From Tigriopus japonicus (Eukaryota; Arthropoda; Copepoda; Harpacticoida; Harpacticidae), in assembly GCA_010645155.1 (NCBI GenBank), contig CM021323.1, positions 5,371,768 through 5,435,767 on the forward strand: a stretch of 64,000 bases of DNA, written 5' to 3'. The translations under genes and the position numbers were made by a program. Position 1 is the first letter of the stretch; the number at the start of each line of letters is the position of its first letter. The notes beneath the pieces were generated by a model, which did no database searches, had not been told where the DNA came from, and saw only the letters and a program-made list of their open reading frames with translations. Below, piece after piece: positions 32,815 through 44,800 of this stretch.

Positions 32815-35800
32815 ATGTGGTTGTTCGTGCTCTTCTTTGTGGCGATTTGTCTGTACACTTATGTTCCACTTTGGCGATGGAAAAATCGACCGCCAGGTAA
32901 GAAGCTCAAAAAGGCAAACATGTACTGGGATTTTGTTAGCGAATGATGAAGTTACAACTTCCAAGAGCATTCAAAGGGAGCAAAACGCCTACTCTTCTTT
33001 TTTATGAGATAATTAGGGATGGGACTTTTTGTGGCATTTTTACTTTTTTCGTTGATTAAGATTTATTATTCGTTTCATCTGTTTTCATCTTTATTTTACT
33101 TGTCTTTATTGTCTAATTTACCAAAAAGTCTTGGATTTTTTAATCTTAGCCTCTTTGCTTTTATTTTTTAAATTAATTTCACCGCTAGAGCTTACTCGAA
33201 AATTAAATTTGTACAATCAACGCTGGATGTAAGAAATTCTCTATTATCATGAGGATAAATCTCACGTCAAGTGTTATTCTTAGATCAAGGGACGATATGC
33301 ATTTCCGCCAGTATTTTTTTCTTTAAAAAATCCAGCTGACTGCCTATTATGTACTTCTCTGACTTATAATTTTGCCCTGTCTTTCATTAATTTCCATTTT
33401 TTTTTAAATTATAAACAAATGGGCAATTATTTTTTATGCTTTGTCTGCAGAGTTTTGTTTTTCTTTGATTGGGCATTTTTTATTGACCTTCCTCTCCCTA
33501 CAATGATGATTGATGATAGATCAAAATATGTTACTTATGAAAGGTTACTCATTTCACTTCACATTTCTTCACCCGTTTTTGGCGTAGAGGCGGAATCACA
33601 CGTTATTAGCAAAATGACTTATGTTCAGGGTTGCCAGGTCTTCGACGGCTCTTATCGCCAGATTTGCCACCAAAATTCGCCACCTCATTTGAAAAATCGC
33701 CAAATTTTCGCCAAATTTCTTTTTACTAACAACTTTATGTACATAAAAACTCAATCATGCTGAAGTAATCCTCAAAGAATACCTCAAATGGTCAATTCTT
33801 CAGTTTTGTTCTTCAACTTTCATTTCAACTTTTTTCTTTTGATACACATTTCATGACAAAAGTTCTCGAAGAAAAATGGAATGCCACCATATTGACTTTC
33901 CTTCATAATTTTTAATTTGTTGCATTTAGAACGCGTTTTCGTTTGTAATTTGTGAACAATATTGAAATTTTTATTGATGCTAAATAGCAAAATCTTTCGG
34001 CCTTATTTCTGAAATGCTATGAAATTTTTAACTCTTTAAAAGCAATGTAATTGGTATAAAGTTGGCAAAATCTGACCAATTGCCATCAAAAAATCCCAAA
34101 ATATAACGTGATCACTCAAATTTAAAAAAAAACTACGTTTTTATACCAATTACATTTTTTATGTCCTGTATTTTGACCATATGATAGGAGATTGAGTAGT
34201 AAACCATAAATAGGGCGTAACCAAAACCAAACGGGCGCAATCACGAAATAATAGGATGCACAATTTACTTTGGATTTCAATTGGCCCTACCATTAGGAAA
34301 ATCAAATTGGGAATTTTCATAATCAGTTACTAATGCGTTTGCCGAAGCTTTTCACTTCATAACAGTCTCTTTTTCCCAAACTCTCTTGTTAAAAGTTCTA
34401 GTCTGCATTTTTTTACCGATTTTAACTGGTACACAGAATGTCATTCCATGTAAAGGTTTTAAAAAGGTAAAACCCGAGTGGGGAAAAGTCATGTCTGATA
34501 AAAGCATTGGTCTATAAGGGAGTTGGAATTAGCTGCCCGATAAAGCCCCTGAACTTAAGGCAGGTCACACATAGTGAATAGCAAGTCGTCTAGATGAGAT
34601 TTAAAAAATTGTAATGGGTCGTCTAATGAATAGATTTGTCGCAAAGAGAAAGGAAGTAAGTTCTACAGTAAAAGAGTGAAACAAAATTTCCTTGTTCTTG
34701 GTAAAAGCACAATCAAATCAAGAAACAATACTTTGGTCAAAGCTCTCCCTCTTTAGTGATTGCCATCTAAAATATTTAATCCTTAGTTTTCAGTCAGAAT
34801 GAAAGTCAAAATCATAAAGGGAGAATCAAAATTTGCCTGAGTTATCGCGGAAAATGTGCGATTCTGCCAAATTTTTCGCCAAATTTACCCGATTTCGCCT
34901 AATCTTGCGCCAAATTTGCTCATTTCGCAAAATTTATCGCCAGAAATACTAAAATCGCCAGATTTATCGCCAGTGATGTCAAAATCGCCAGATTTATCGC
35001 CAGTGATGTCAAAATCGCCAGATTTATCGCCAGTGATATCAAAATCGCCAGATTTAACGCTAGTGATATCAAAATCGCCAGATTTATCGCCAGATCAGCT
35101 GATTTCGCCAGATTAAATTTTCTATCGCCAGACACGTTTCAAAATCGCCAGATTCGTGAAATCTGGCGATAGATATCGCCAGTTGGCAACCCTGCTTATG
35201 TTGTTTTCCATTATTCTTATATAAAATAGACACCCAAGTAAGTCTTACTGGGGCGGGTCAAATGTGGCCCGCGAGCTGATTTTGCGTGGCTCGCGAGAGG
35301 ATCTGTCGTCTTCAGTAGACTGTGGCCAGGAGTTGCGGTAGGTACATTGTAGAATTTTAAACCACATATTATTTGCCATTCTGGACGGTGTGGCCCGCGA
35401 GCGCCAACGGTCCAACCAATTTGGCCCATTGCTAAATAAGTTTGCACACCCCTGCAGTAAGAGATCGACCTCCGAGGCCAAATTGTGGTTTCCAGTTTTC
35501 TGAGCCGTGCTTGGTCGTCAATGGTTGGTCAAACATTGACCAGACAGCTATGTGCTCATTGATTTTGTGATAGATCGACATGAAGAGTGAGAACATTGCT
35601 CTGGTCTGGATTAGAGTCTCTAGCCTGGACATTAACATGGTCATTATTACATGGTTACTCTTTATTATTATTATAGTTCATTATTACATGGTCATTAATT
35701 GTATTATTTACAATTAAGGGCTCTAAAAGCTCGGCCCATTCACATTTCATCCTTTTGATGCTACATGAATGAATCTTTCCTTCAGTTCCAATTACACCCA

Positions 35801-38800
35801 CTCTAATTACATTTTGTTGACTGACATTGTCCCAATTTTGACGTGTAAGCTGTCCTATCCCTAATAAAAACCACCTCAGTTTGTTAGGTCAAAAAGATTG
35901 TGGTCATAATTGGAACTGGACACTCAGAAAGAAATACACAACAGAATTTGAAATCACTCGCTTTTTTCCCGAGAGGTTTCTCATATGCTGAAAACTAGCT
36001 TCCACCAGGTTTGTGGGTAGAGGGCTAACAGAAAAATGACACTCCAAAAATATTAGTGAGTCACCAAGCCTGCACTGTGTGTGTGATGGGATTTGATGCT
36101 GAACACGCTAAGTTACGTGATTCAAAACCAGAACTTGCATTTTCAGGCAGTCAGTGGCAAAATTGTTCATTTAACTGCTTTGGTGGAACAAGAACAATGT
36201 ATGATGAATCAGGGATAACCTATATAATAGTATAAATACTACTGGATACGAACTCGCGGAATTTCTCCATCACACAACCTCTGGTATGAGGCCGAGAGTT
36301 CATAAACAAGAAGTACAAACGGCCGTGTTGGGAGCCAAATATCAAACAGAAATCGACCAAAATTCCAAATGATAGTGCGTCAATCGGTGTTCCTTGTGTT
36401 TCAAGCGGGTCCAGCCAAGTCCTAGCCTTGGTAAAGGTCAACCCCACGCCCCAAAATCAGTCTGATGTTGGTGTTTTGAAGACAAGTTCAGCCATGAACG
36501 AGTGAGTGAAAGAGTGACTAAACGAGCACATCATGGAGGGCAAATTCATTGGTCACAAGTGCAAATGTACCATCAAGGTGTCTTTTCTTCAAGATGACGA
36601 TCAAGTGATCAAATGAAATTTGATGAGCAGGTTACCTGCTACAATCTTTAGAAGTAATAGAGCCTTATCTAAAGCAAATAGAATGAAAATGGACCTGAAT
36701 CCGAGCGCAAATTCCTCGTAAAAATGGATTAAGAACCAACTTTCACCTGTACCAAAACGGGGAGTTTCTTTACGCACATCCAATACACAACTTGAACAAC
36801 AAAGAATATCTTACAATTCCTTGAATTATCAACAACAAAATAACGTTTTTTCCGAGCTCATCTATTATCCGACTTGAATGCTTATTAGTATCTTTGAACT
36901 TACAATTGAACCCATCCATCAATATTTAAGGTATTATTCTGAACTTAATTAACACATGTCAAACTTCGTATGAAATCAAGGTTCTTATAGGTTGTGTCAC
37001 CTTGGCATAACTTAATGTTCTATAAATGATGGTCCATTTTCGAATTTCTTTTATTGTATGGTTGGTTGTGTCTTTTAGTTCAGGATAATAAAGACAGGTA
37101 AGATATTTTCAAGTTGTTCAAGTTGCGTGATGGATGAGTGCGATAAAACTCCACGTTTTGATCCAGGTGAGAGTATGTGGGGGAAAGTTGGTTCTTAATC
37201 CCTTTTCAAGAGGAATTTGCGTTCGGATTAAGGTACATACAGAACAAAGAAAGAAGAAGTCCTCGGTGTCAAGAATTCGATCAAATGAAGAACAAATTAA
37301 GATGACTTTGAGACCTATCAGGTGGACCTACTAGCAATGGATGGGCTCAATATTTTGATCTGCCTTTCAAGTCAGTCAGCCCAAATAGGTGATCTGACAG
37401 TCTAACCCGGATTACATGGACCCTCTCAAAGTCTTTAGAATGAAATGCTCCCATCAAGATTGAATTGTGTGGATTTTTTCATTCAATCTGATTGTTAATT
37501 CCTGGACAAGGGGATCTAAGAAGATCAATCAAACCTGATCAAGCCTGTAGAGCCTATCCCTGCAATGATAAGAAATGATCCTCTGGTTCTGAAGGACCCT
37601 TAGCCCCAGTCCTGCGTGTTCCTGACCTTCTTGAGCCCCAAGACTTGAAAAATTTTCAATCAAATCCACAATCAAGGATTTAATCCTCATGTTTTACACT
37701 CACTTTGTTTCAAGGACGTTGTGATTGCCTTTGTTCCCATTCCAATCCGGATCAGATGGCCGATCTGATCCAGAACCATCAAAAGTGCCCTTCAATAGTT
37801 ATAGCCAACAGCATCTCCGACTTGGACTCCATCTTGCTTCAAAATGAGACCATTCTTGTTCTTTCATTTTCTTATGGAAATGGTTCCTGCGTTGTGGAGG
37901 TGTTGAAGAGGAGGAACACTCCAGATATCACCACCGATACTTCTGTTCAGCATTGTTTCACTGAAGTTGGACTAATTGGTGAAGCAAGATTCCATCTACG
38001 TATTTTCCTCATTGTTATGAGGACTAAAATCCTTTGGAGAGCTGAATGTCAAAAGTTCATGAGACGAGTAAAAAGAGTGCTGCGACGTCTAAAATCAAGG
38101 TGAAGAACATCCAGTCCCCAAAGATTAACACAAAATGTTTGACTGAATTCTTTCATGTTCAGCAGTTTTAGCCGTTAATAAGGAATAAATGACGTTGTGT
38201 CAAAATATAGCCTCGGCCTCATACTATTTTTTCAAAATTCGGAGTTCGTGTCCACCCCTTTCAGGGGTTCCTGCATGAATCAAGTCACTTGACACCCTTG
38301 CTGCCGGATCAATGAAGTGTGTTCAAAACAAATCTCCACTGACTGTATTGGAGTGACAGTTCTCTGTTGGCCCTCTAATTTGGGGCGCCGATAACCGAAG
38401 ATTTCATCGTCGATAGATTGACAATCTGTCTTAAAGAATCTGTATTTTGCAAGTATTCGAATCCTTAAGCAACGGACAAGTGTGTCGCCTTGACGTCTAT
38501 GGAAAGAATTTGAAACTTGACCATTGACCAACTCTTAATGCTTCCATTTTTCATGGAAACTAGAATGGAAACCATAGAATTGTCACTCACAGACAAGAAA
38601 CGTCACTTCGTTTGTGCCATGTTGAGCAAGCTGGTTAATTGTAAGAGCATTTTAGGAGCATCCCTTTAAGAAGAATTTTGTGTGTGTGGAAGTATTTTTT
38701 GTTGAACAGCCCAAGAGAGTGTTTTAGAGACAACAACGTCTGGTGTCTGGTTAAAATACATACTAATGTAGTGAACGGAATAATTTGAGGCGAGTAAGCG

Positions 38801-41800
38801 TAGCTTCAAAGACGCAGCAAATCCCAAGATTTTTGGAGGTTCGTGGAAACACTCAGTGGTGAAACCCAAAATATCACAATAACCTTATAGTTTACGCTTT
38901 AAGAGGCTTAATTTTAGTCTTCCAATTGGTAAACTCAATTCATCATAATGTGTTACTTTGAAAAGTCAATGGACACCTTCAAATGTTAATGGGCTGCCTA
39001 AACTTGTGAAAATGGCTCACTCTTGAATATCAAAATGCATCCCAAAATGGCATGGAATAAACGGCTAAGAGGAAAAGCCACAAAAATGTCATCTAATGAA
39101 TAAAGAATAGACAAAATATCCAAGTTATAATTTCTTCAAAAGCCCCAAAAAAGCCGAATATTCAAGAAATATTTTTTTTACAAGGCCATTTTTTGGCATT
39201 TTTGTCTTTGTGCGCCGATTTTCCAAATTTGTATGTGCTGAAAATGATGCATTTGGCCGTTTTTGGGGGCAAACTTGTCATGGTATTGATTTAAACAATA
39301 CAATTTTCAATTTGCTTCAATACATGGCGCGGTTTTTTCGTTTTTGACTTTTTGTGAATGATTGTGAATGTCTAATCTTAGTACAAATGTCATTTTGTAG
39401 CGCTATTTGTATTTTCGGGTCATTTTGTAAAGGCTCTATTGAGTCATTCATTTCTTTTCCTCAATTTTGCGCGAATTGTTTTTCTTTTTTGACTAGAATA
39501 TTTGAGAAAATATTTATTTTTTCCTTGAGGTTGCCAAAATATTTAAAATATCGAGGAAAAACGGAGAAACATTTTATACTTAAAAAAAAATTCCGGGCCC
39601 TAGAAATAATCCATTGTACCCGAAGAAGGTGAACGTTGTTTGGCAAACACGTGGTTTCAATCAAACGATGCAAAAAGTTTTTGAAGTGTTGCCATTTTTA
39701 TGCGTTAATTGCCATTGTGAAAATCTCATACTATCACTTTGTTCTCGTTTTGGGTTATTTTTTGACAAAGATTTTTGCAAATAAAAAGGCAAAAATAGAC
39801 CAAAAAATAGTAAATAAAATAAATTTCTTCGCATGATAGTATCGAGTGGAAGAAAAGAGAGCCATGGCCTTTATGAGGTAAATGGTGGCCTTTTCCTCAA
39901 TCCACTCGAATTTTTTTTCTCTTCTTTATCGGGCTCCTTCATTGTTAAACCTTTTGCCCATTTAGTCTTCGTCGGGAGTATGTAGGAGCTGATCCTCTAA
40001 CAGCTCTTAAAGCAGGATTAGACAAATTCTTAAATACTATCCCAGATCAACCCACCATTCAAGGGTTGTATAGATCTGCCGACAGTAACTCTTTGGTAGA
40101 CCAAATTTCGTGTTAACATTACGTGTTTAAATTATTTCATTTATGAATTATTTTTCCAGGGAATCACATTCCTTTTGCAGTAGTAAAGAACCGCAACGAA
40201 CCAAAAAACCACTCACGGCTGGCTTCTTATTACAGATATTTTACCTAGATATATTCAAACGTGACAATGATAACATGACTATTTTTGAGGTTTGAAGTCA
40301 AATTGCTTGCAACTCAAATTGAGGTTACTGCATTTGGAATAAATCAATGGAAGCAGTTTTGATTCATGTGCTCTCGTATTTTTTATTGGTCGTTTTCGGA
40401 GTTCCATCCCAAGGCACAAGATTGATTAGCTTGAAGTTACCTTTATGTTTAAAGGTATGATGCAAAGCAAATCCAATATTGACTAGAACGTCAATTCCGT
40501 CACATTTAGGTCAAGAAGTTCACTCTCTCAAGTATGCAAGACGGAATAGCAGCTTCTACAGTGTGGCTTAGAGGTACCCAATCAAGGTTTTCAGAGGATG
40601 TGTGGCTTAATTATGACCAAAGAAAGAAATGCCCATAACTGGATATTTAAGGGTATATAAAAAACTAGTAAATTAGACCAGAAAAAAGTAATAAGAAGCT
40701 TTTACGGTTAAAAATATCTCTATAAACTTGCAAAAACCAAAGTTAAATGCAAACAAAAATGTTACTAAATGATTGCCAAACAATCATGTCTTTCAGTCAG
40801 ATATCTTCACACTTTTGCTCACATTTTGTCTCGAAATCCTTGTTCATCCAATTGTGAATGACCGTCTTGCTTGAAATGAAGCATAAATTTACATTCCTAA
40901 AGTTCTTGCATTGCCAATCCTTTCTACGTTTGATTGTACGAGGGGTGTGTTATGTTGTTCATAATGAATTAGTTTCGCAGGGAAGAGGATTTGTTAGTTA
41001 TGCCTATTTTTTTTTGCACTATTTCCGCCTTTAAGCCAAATGTACCTACTTTTTAAAACCATTAACTCATTGTATGTTCCAAAGATGAGGTACTATATCT
41101 TACTCCTAAGGATTTAAAAAGTAAATCCAATTGCTGATAAATGAACTACATTATTAGTGGTCGGTAAAGCAGGGGTAAAAGTTAGAATGTTTGCTCCCAT
41201 TTGAGAGGTTTTATAGGAGCTGTACAAAGAATAGTCAAGAATTTATACACCAGATATTAGCTTAATCGAAAAGGGGGAAAAAGTTATTCATCTTTGAAAT
41301 TCAGGCAAGAGCAAGCACAAAGTGAACTCTTCTCGCAATATCTTGCAAAAAGAGGGTTAAGCCATTCAGTTTGTCAATGCTCTAACTTGAATTTTTAAGA
41401 TCCATAACTTTGGATTCTCTCATTCGATTGATTTGTAAATTAAAACATGAACTGTGTGACGTCCATACCCCTGTTTAAAGAACGAGGAACGTAATCTTTG
41501 GCAAAAAAAATCAAAACTCTTAATTTTATTGGTGACCGTCTTAGTCCTTCTTTAAGGAAGTCCTTTCTGAGCGCATCAGTATAGATATACACTCCTTGAC
41601 TATCCCTCGTGGAAAAAATGAACAAGATCAAGCAAGAAATTATGTCAGTTAAAAAATTCGCAATTCCCTCTTCAATTTGGCAAAGTAGACGGAATCAAGA
41701 CATATTCATGAAGGTCAATATGTACTCCTCTAATTGAGAACCTTTTTTGCTCTTCTTTCACTACAAAGGTCCATTCGTTTTCCCTATGATGGGAAGTCTT

Positions 41801-44800
41801 CCATCATTGGGCCGAGCTGATTCCATGGCTTTAGAATTTCCTTATCGAGCCATGCATCGGCTTTCCAAACAATTCGGACCCATTATGTCTATGGCTTTGG
41901 GTCAGGATATGTGGGTGGTTCTAACCGGATTAGAAGAAATCAAGGCCTTCACAATGATGGATGAGACCGTGGCCAGACCGAACTTGAAGTCTTTGTACGA
42001 GATCTACTCCTTTGACAAGCCTTTGGGTGGGTAGACGTAACGATGAGTGGTTTCTCGTGAGACAATCCTATCGCATTTCTTTTTTTGGCAGGTGTCATAT
42101 TTCCAGATGGACCACTTTGGAAGGAACAAAGGAAGTTTATGATGAGAACCTTAAGAGAGTTCGGCCTGGGCAAACAGACCATGGAAGATCACATCCAAGA
42201 GGAGATCAAGTTCTCGATTCAATATCTGAAGCGGCAAGCCACTCAGGTTAGTACGCAGTTCCATTGCTTCTCTGATTTGCAGAGTTCCAAATCCCCGGGG
42301 TTTTGAATAAACTCTTTAATTCCTTGGATTGCCTGAGGAAGGCATTTGCTACTTCAAATGGCCTTTGGTAATCCCTGGGACTAAATCTAGTTGCTTCAAT
42401 TTACCGGAATGAATGTTGCAGGATGGAAATCGCGTTGTGCCCATGCAAGATTTCTTCAATCTCCCTTGTCTCAATGTCATTTGGAGGTTAGTTTGTGGGA
42501 GGAGATTTGACTACGAGGACCAACGATTGGCTCAGTTGATTGAACACATGGAGACCTTCACCATGGAACAAGCCATTGGACCCATTGCGGGGATTAGCTT
42601 TCTCAAATATATTCCACCTTTCCGGCAGATCTACCATAAGATTAAAGGTTTGGAACCGAAACGAATGCACACGGACGTTGATTTTGCGTTTGATTTTTTT
42701 TTTTTTTGAGAAACACAGGGCAGCCGGTCACAAAAGCATCTGACCGAACTTTTGGCTATACTTTTTTGATGAATTATTGAAAAAGAATGCTGGAAATTAA
42801 GCGTGCCTATTTCACATTGAATTTCCGGCAATGGACATTTTCTTCGGTGTTCAGTTTTTTCTTGAATCTTATGGAACACATTTTGTAAGTGGGACCACTC
42901 AATCTCATGCACGTACTTTTTTGTTACTATAGTGCTCTGATAAGAACTGCCCATTTCAAAAAAATTATTCACTCTCTAAGGTCATTGCATAATCCTACAC
43001 AGAATAAATTAGCTAGCCCACATCTGGGAATTATTTGATCACAAATATATTCTCTCTTCAATATGCAATTAGATGAAATGTTGTATCCAAAATTTGATAT
43101 GGGGGTGAAAATGCAATCTTTATTTGAAATCAATCACATATTTGTATGTAATCTATTACAATTACAATTATTTTTTGTTTAAATGTAATTAATTGCAATT
43201 ACAACTAGTCATTCAGCTTGAAATTATGACTTGTTTACCCTGCGAGGTGTCGTTTTGATCCCTTGAGAGTGTGACAACTTTGCCTCAATCGCATAGATTT
43301 TACTAACTTGATTAGTGTTGAACAAAATGAAATGAACGTATTCAAATCAGTGTTACAAACTTTTTGGAGGAACTGAAGCAAAAAAGAAATTGTTCATGCA
43401 TGCTACTTTCATAAAACAAAATCGTTCCTTTATTTGTTTTTTTTTCGAAAATCTCCATCAAACGCTCGCTCGAACGCTTGCACGCGGATTAAAAGTCAGG
43501 GTTCCTTTCAAAGTGACTTTTTTTTTTGTTTTTTGGCTCAAACTTCAGGTAGTGCCCTCTGAAAAGCACATTTTGCTCACTCTCGACTGAAAAGAGCAGC
43601 TCTCCCTATAGGCAGTTTCCCGGCCTGGTTCGCCTTGCAGATTCATTGTACTGGTTGATCTAAACAAACTTTTTGGACAAAAATAGTGATGATGGTGGGC
43701 CGTGAGATAGACTTAAAACCATATCAGCTTTGTGTATCTCCAGGCATTTAGAGGAACGTTTGGCCTTCATTTCCAACGAAAAATCAAAGCGGCCTGATTT
43801 TTGTCTATGTCAGACTTCAAAATACCAACGTGTTTATCTGTGCTTGTACTCAAACTTTACGAGCACGAGGTCAAGACGACACCAATAGTCGTCTTGCCCC
43901 TAATCACGAATGCTTAGATAAAAAATTGAACTATTTTATAGGTTGAATTTTTTTTGAAATATAATTTGAGTTCCAAAATAAATAATTGCTGAACCAAAAG
44001 CGGATGTTTTTAGTTATGTGAAGTGAATAAGCCAGGAAGATGTGATGGGATTTGATTTTAGGATCTATGTCTTTGCATCATGATCATTATCCTTTTTTAG
44101 AAGTACGTAAATCAATACATTTTTGCGAGATTTCTCTTCAAAGGTCATTCTTCATACCAGAAAACATTCCATTATGACGTTATCAATTTCAAATCTTCTT
44201 ATGAGAGCCTTTGTTCCATCGAAAGCTAACCGTGACGTATTCTTTTTGATCTCGTTCCACAATATTTGAACAATACTCCTTTTCTTTTATCAGCAAACAC
44301 ATTCCATGAGTTATCAAAGAAGGCAAATTCTTATAAATCGGGAGTAATGTCCGTCTACTCACGACATCTATCACAAAAGGTGCTTTTTTCTTTGACTCGG
44401 TTAACTTTGATAATGATATTTGGTCTATTACAACTAATCGAATGTCTTGTTCTACACGTATGTTACATCATTACAAAACAACACGGGCTTCAAGTTCCAT
44501 GGGAAAATCGGTTTTTTCTTTTTCTTGAAATAGTGCTCAAAATAGCGATTTTAAATTTAGTCAATTTAAGTCTTCAACGTTACATGATGTCAAAAGTATA
44601 TGTAACACGTCTTTTTTGAAGCCGTGTGTTTTATTGAGAAATTTACTAAGGTGACATTCTCCAAAAAAAGTTGTTTATTTTGTACTGAAGCGTCCAACAC
44701 GGCACATTGAAAATCTTTAACAAGGAAAAAAATCTTGGTACTTAATGATGGCGTTGAAATTAATTTTCCAGCTCAAATGGATATCTTCAAAGGATTCCTT

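Larger units (their letters stand above)
36018..38377. mobile_element. hAT-like MITE (TAGA-GGCTAACAG family) split by a 2-kb insert
   Basis: 36018-36211 and 38275-38377 together rebuild the reverse complement of the MITE at 15648-15936. The junction shows ATGAATCA on both sides of the insert, where the intact copy has it once. Confidence 0.85.
32897..41768 (+). other. P450 intron 1 (8.9 kb)
   Basis: Donor CCAG|GTAAGA, acceptor CTACAAAG. It holds a hAT-like element (33626-35194), a hAT MITE (35248-35454), a split MITE with a 2-kb insert (36018-38377) and a LINE fragment (39964-40116). At 40347-40454 a frame starts with ATG, has a hydrophobic leader and runs into AAG|GTATGA, a weak candidate for a secreted-protein exon. 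Confidence 0.8.

Noticed and set aside
34856..35135. Repetitive Ser/Pro-rich frame and its mirror
   Set aside because: Comes from the 30-bp minisatellite.
1549..37000. A retrovirus or other endogenous virus
   Set aside because: No LTRs, capsid, protease or envelope-like frames were seen; the RT relic is of non-LTR type.
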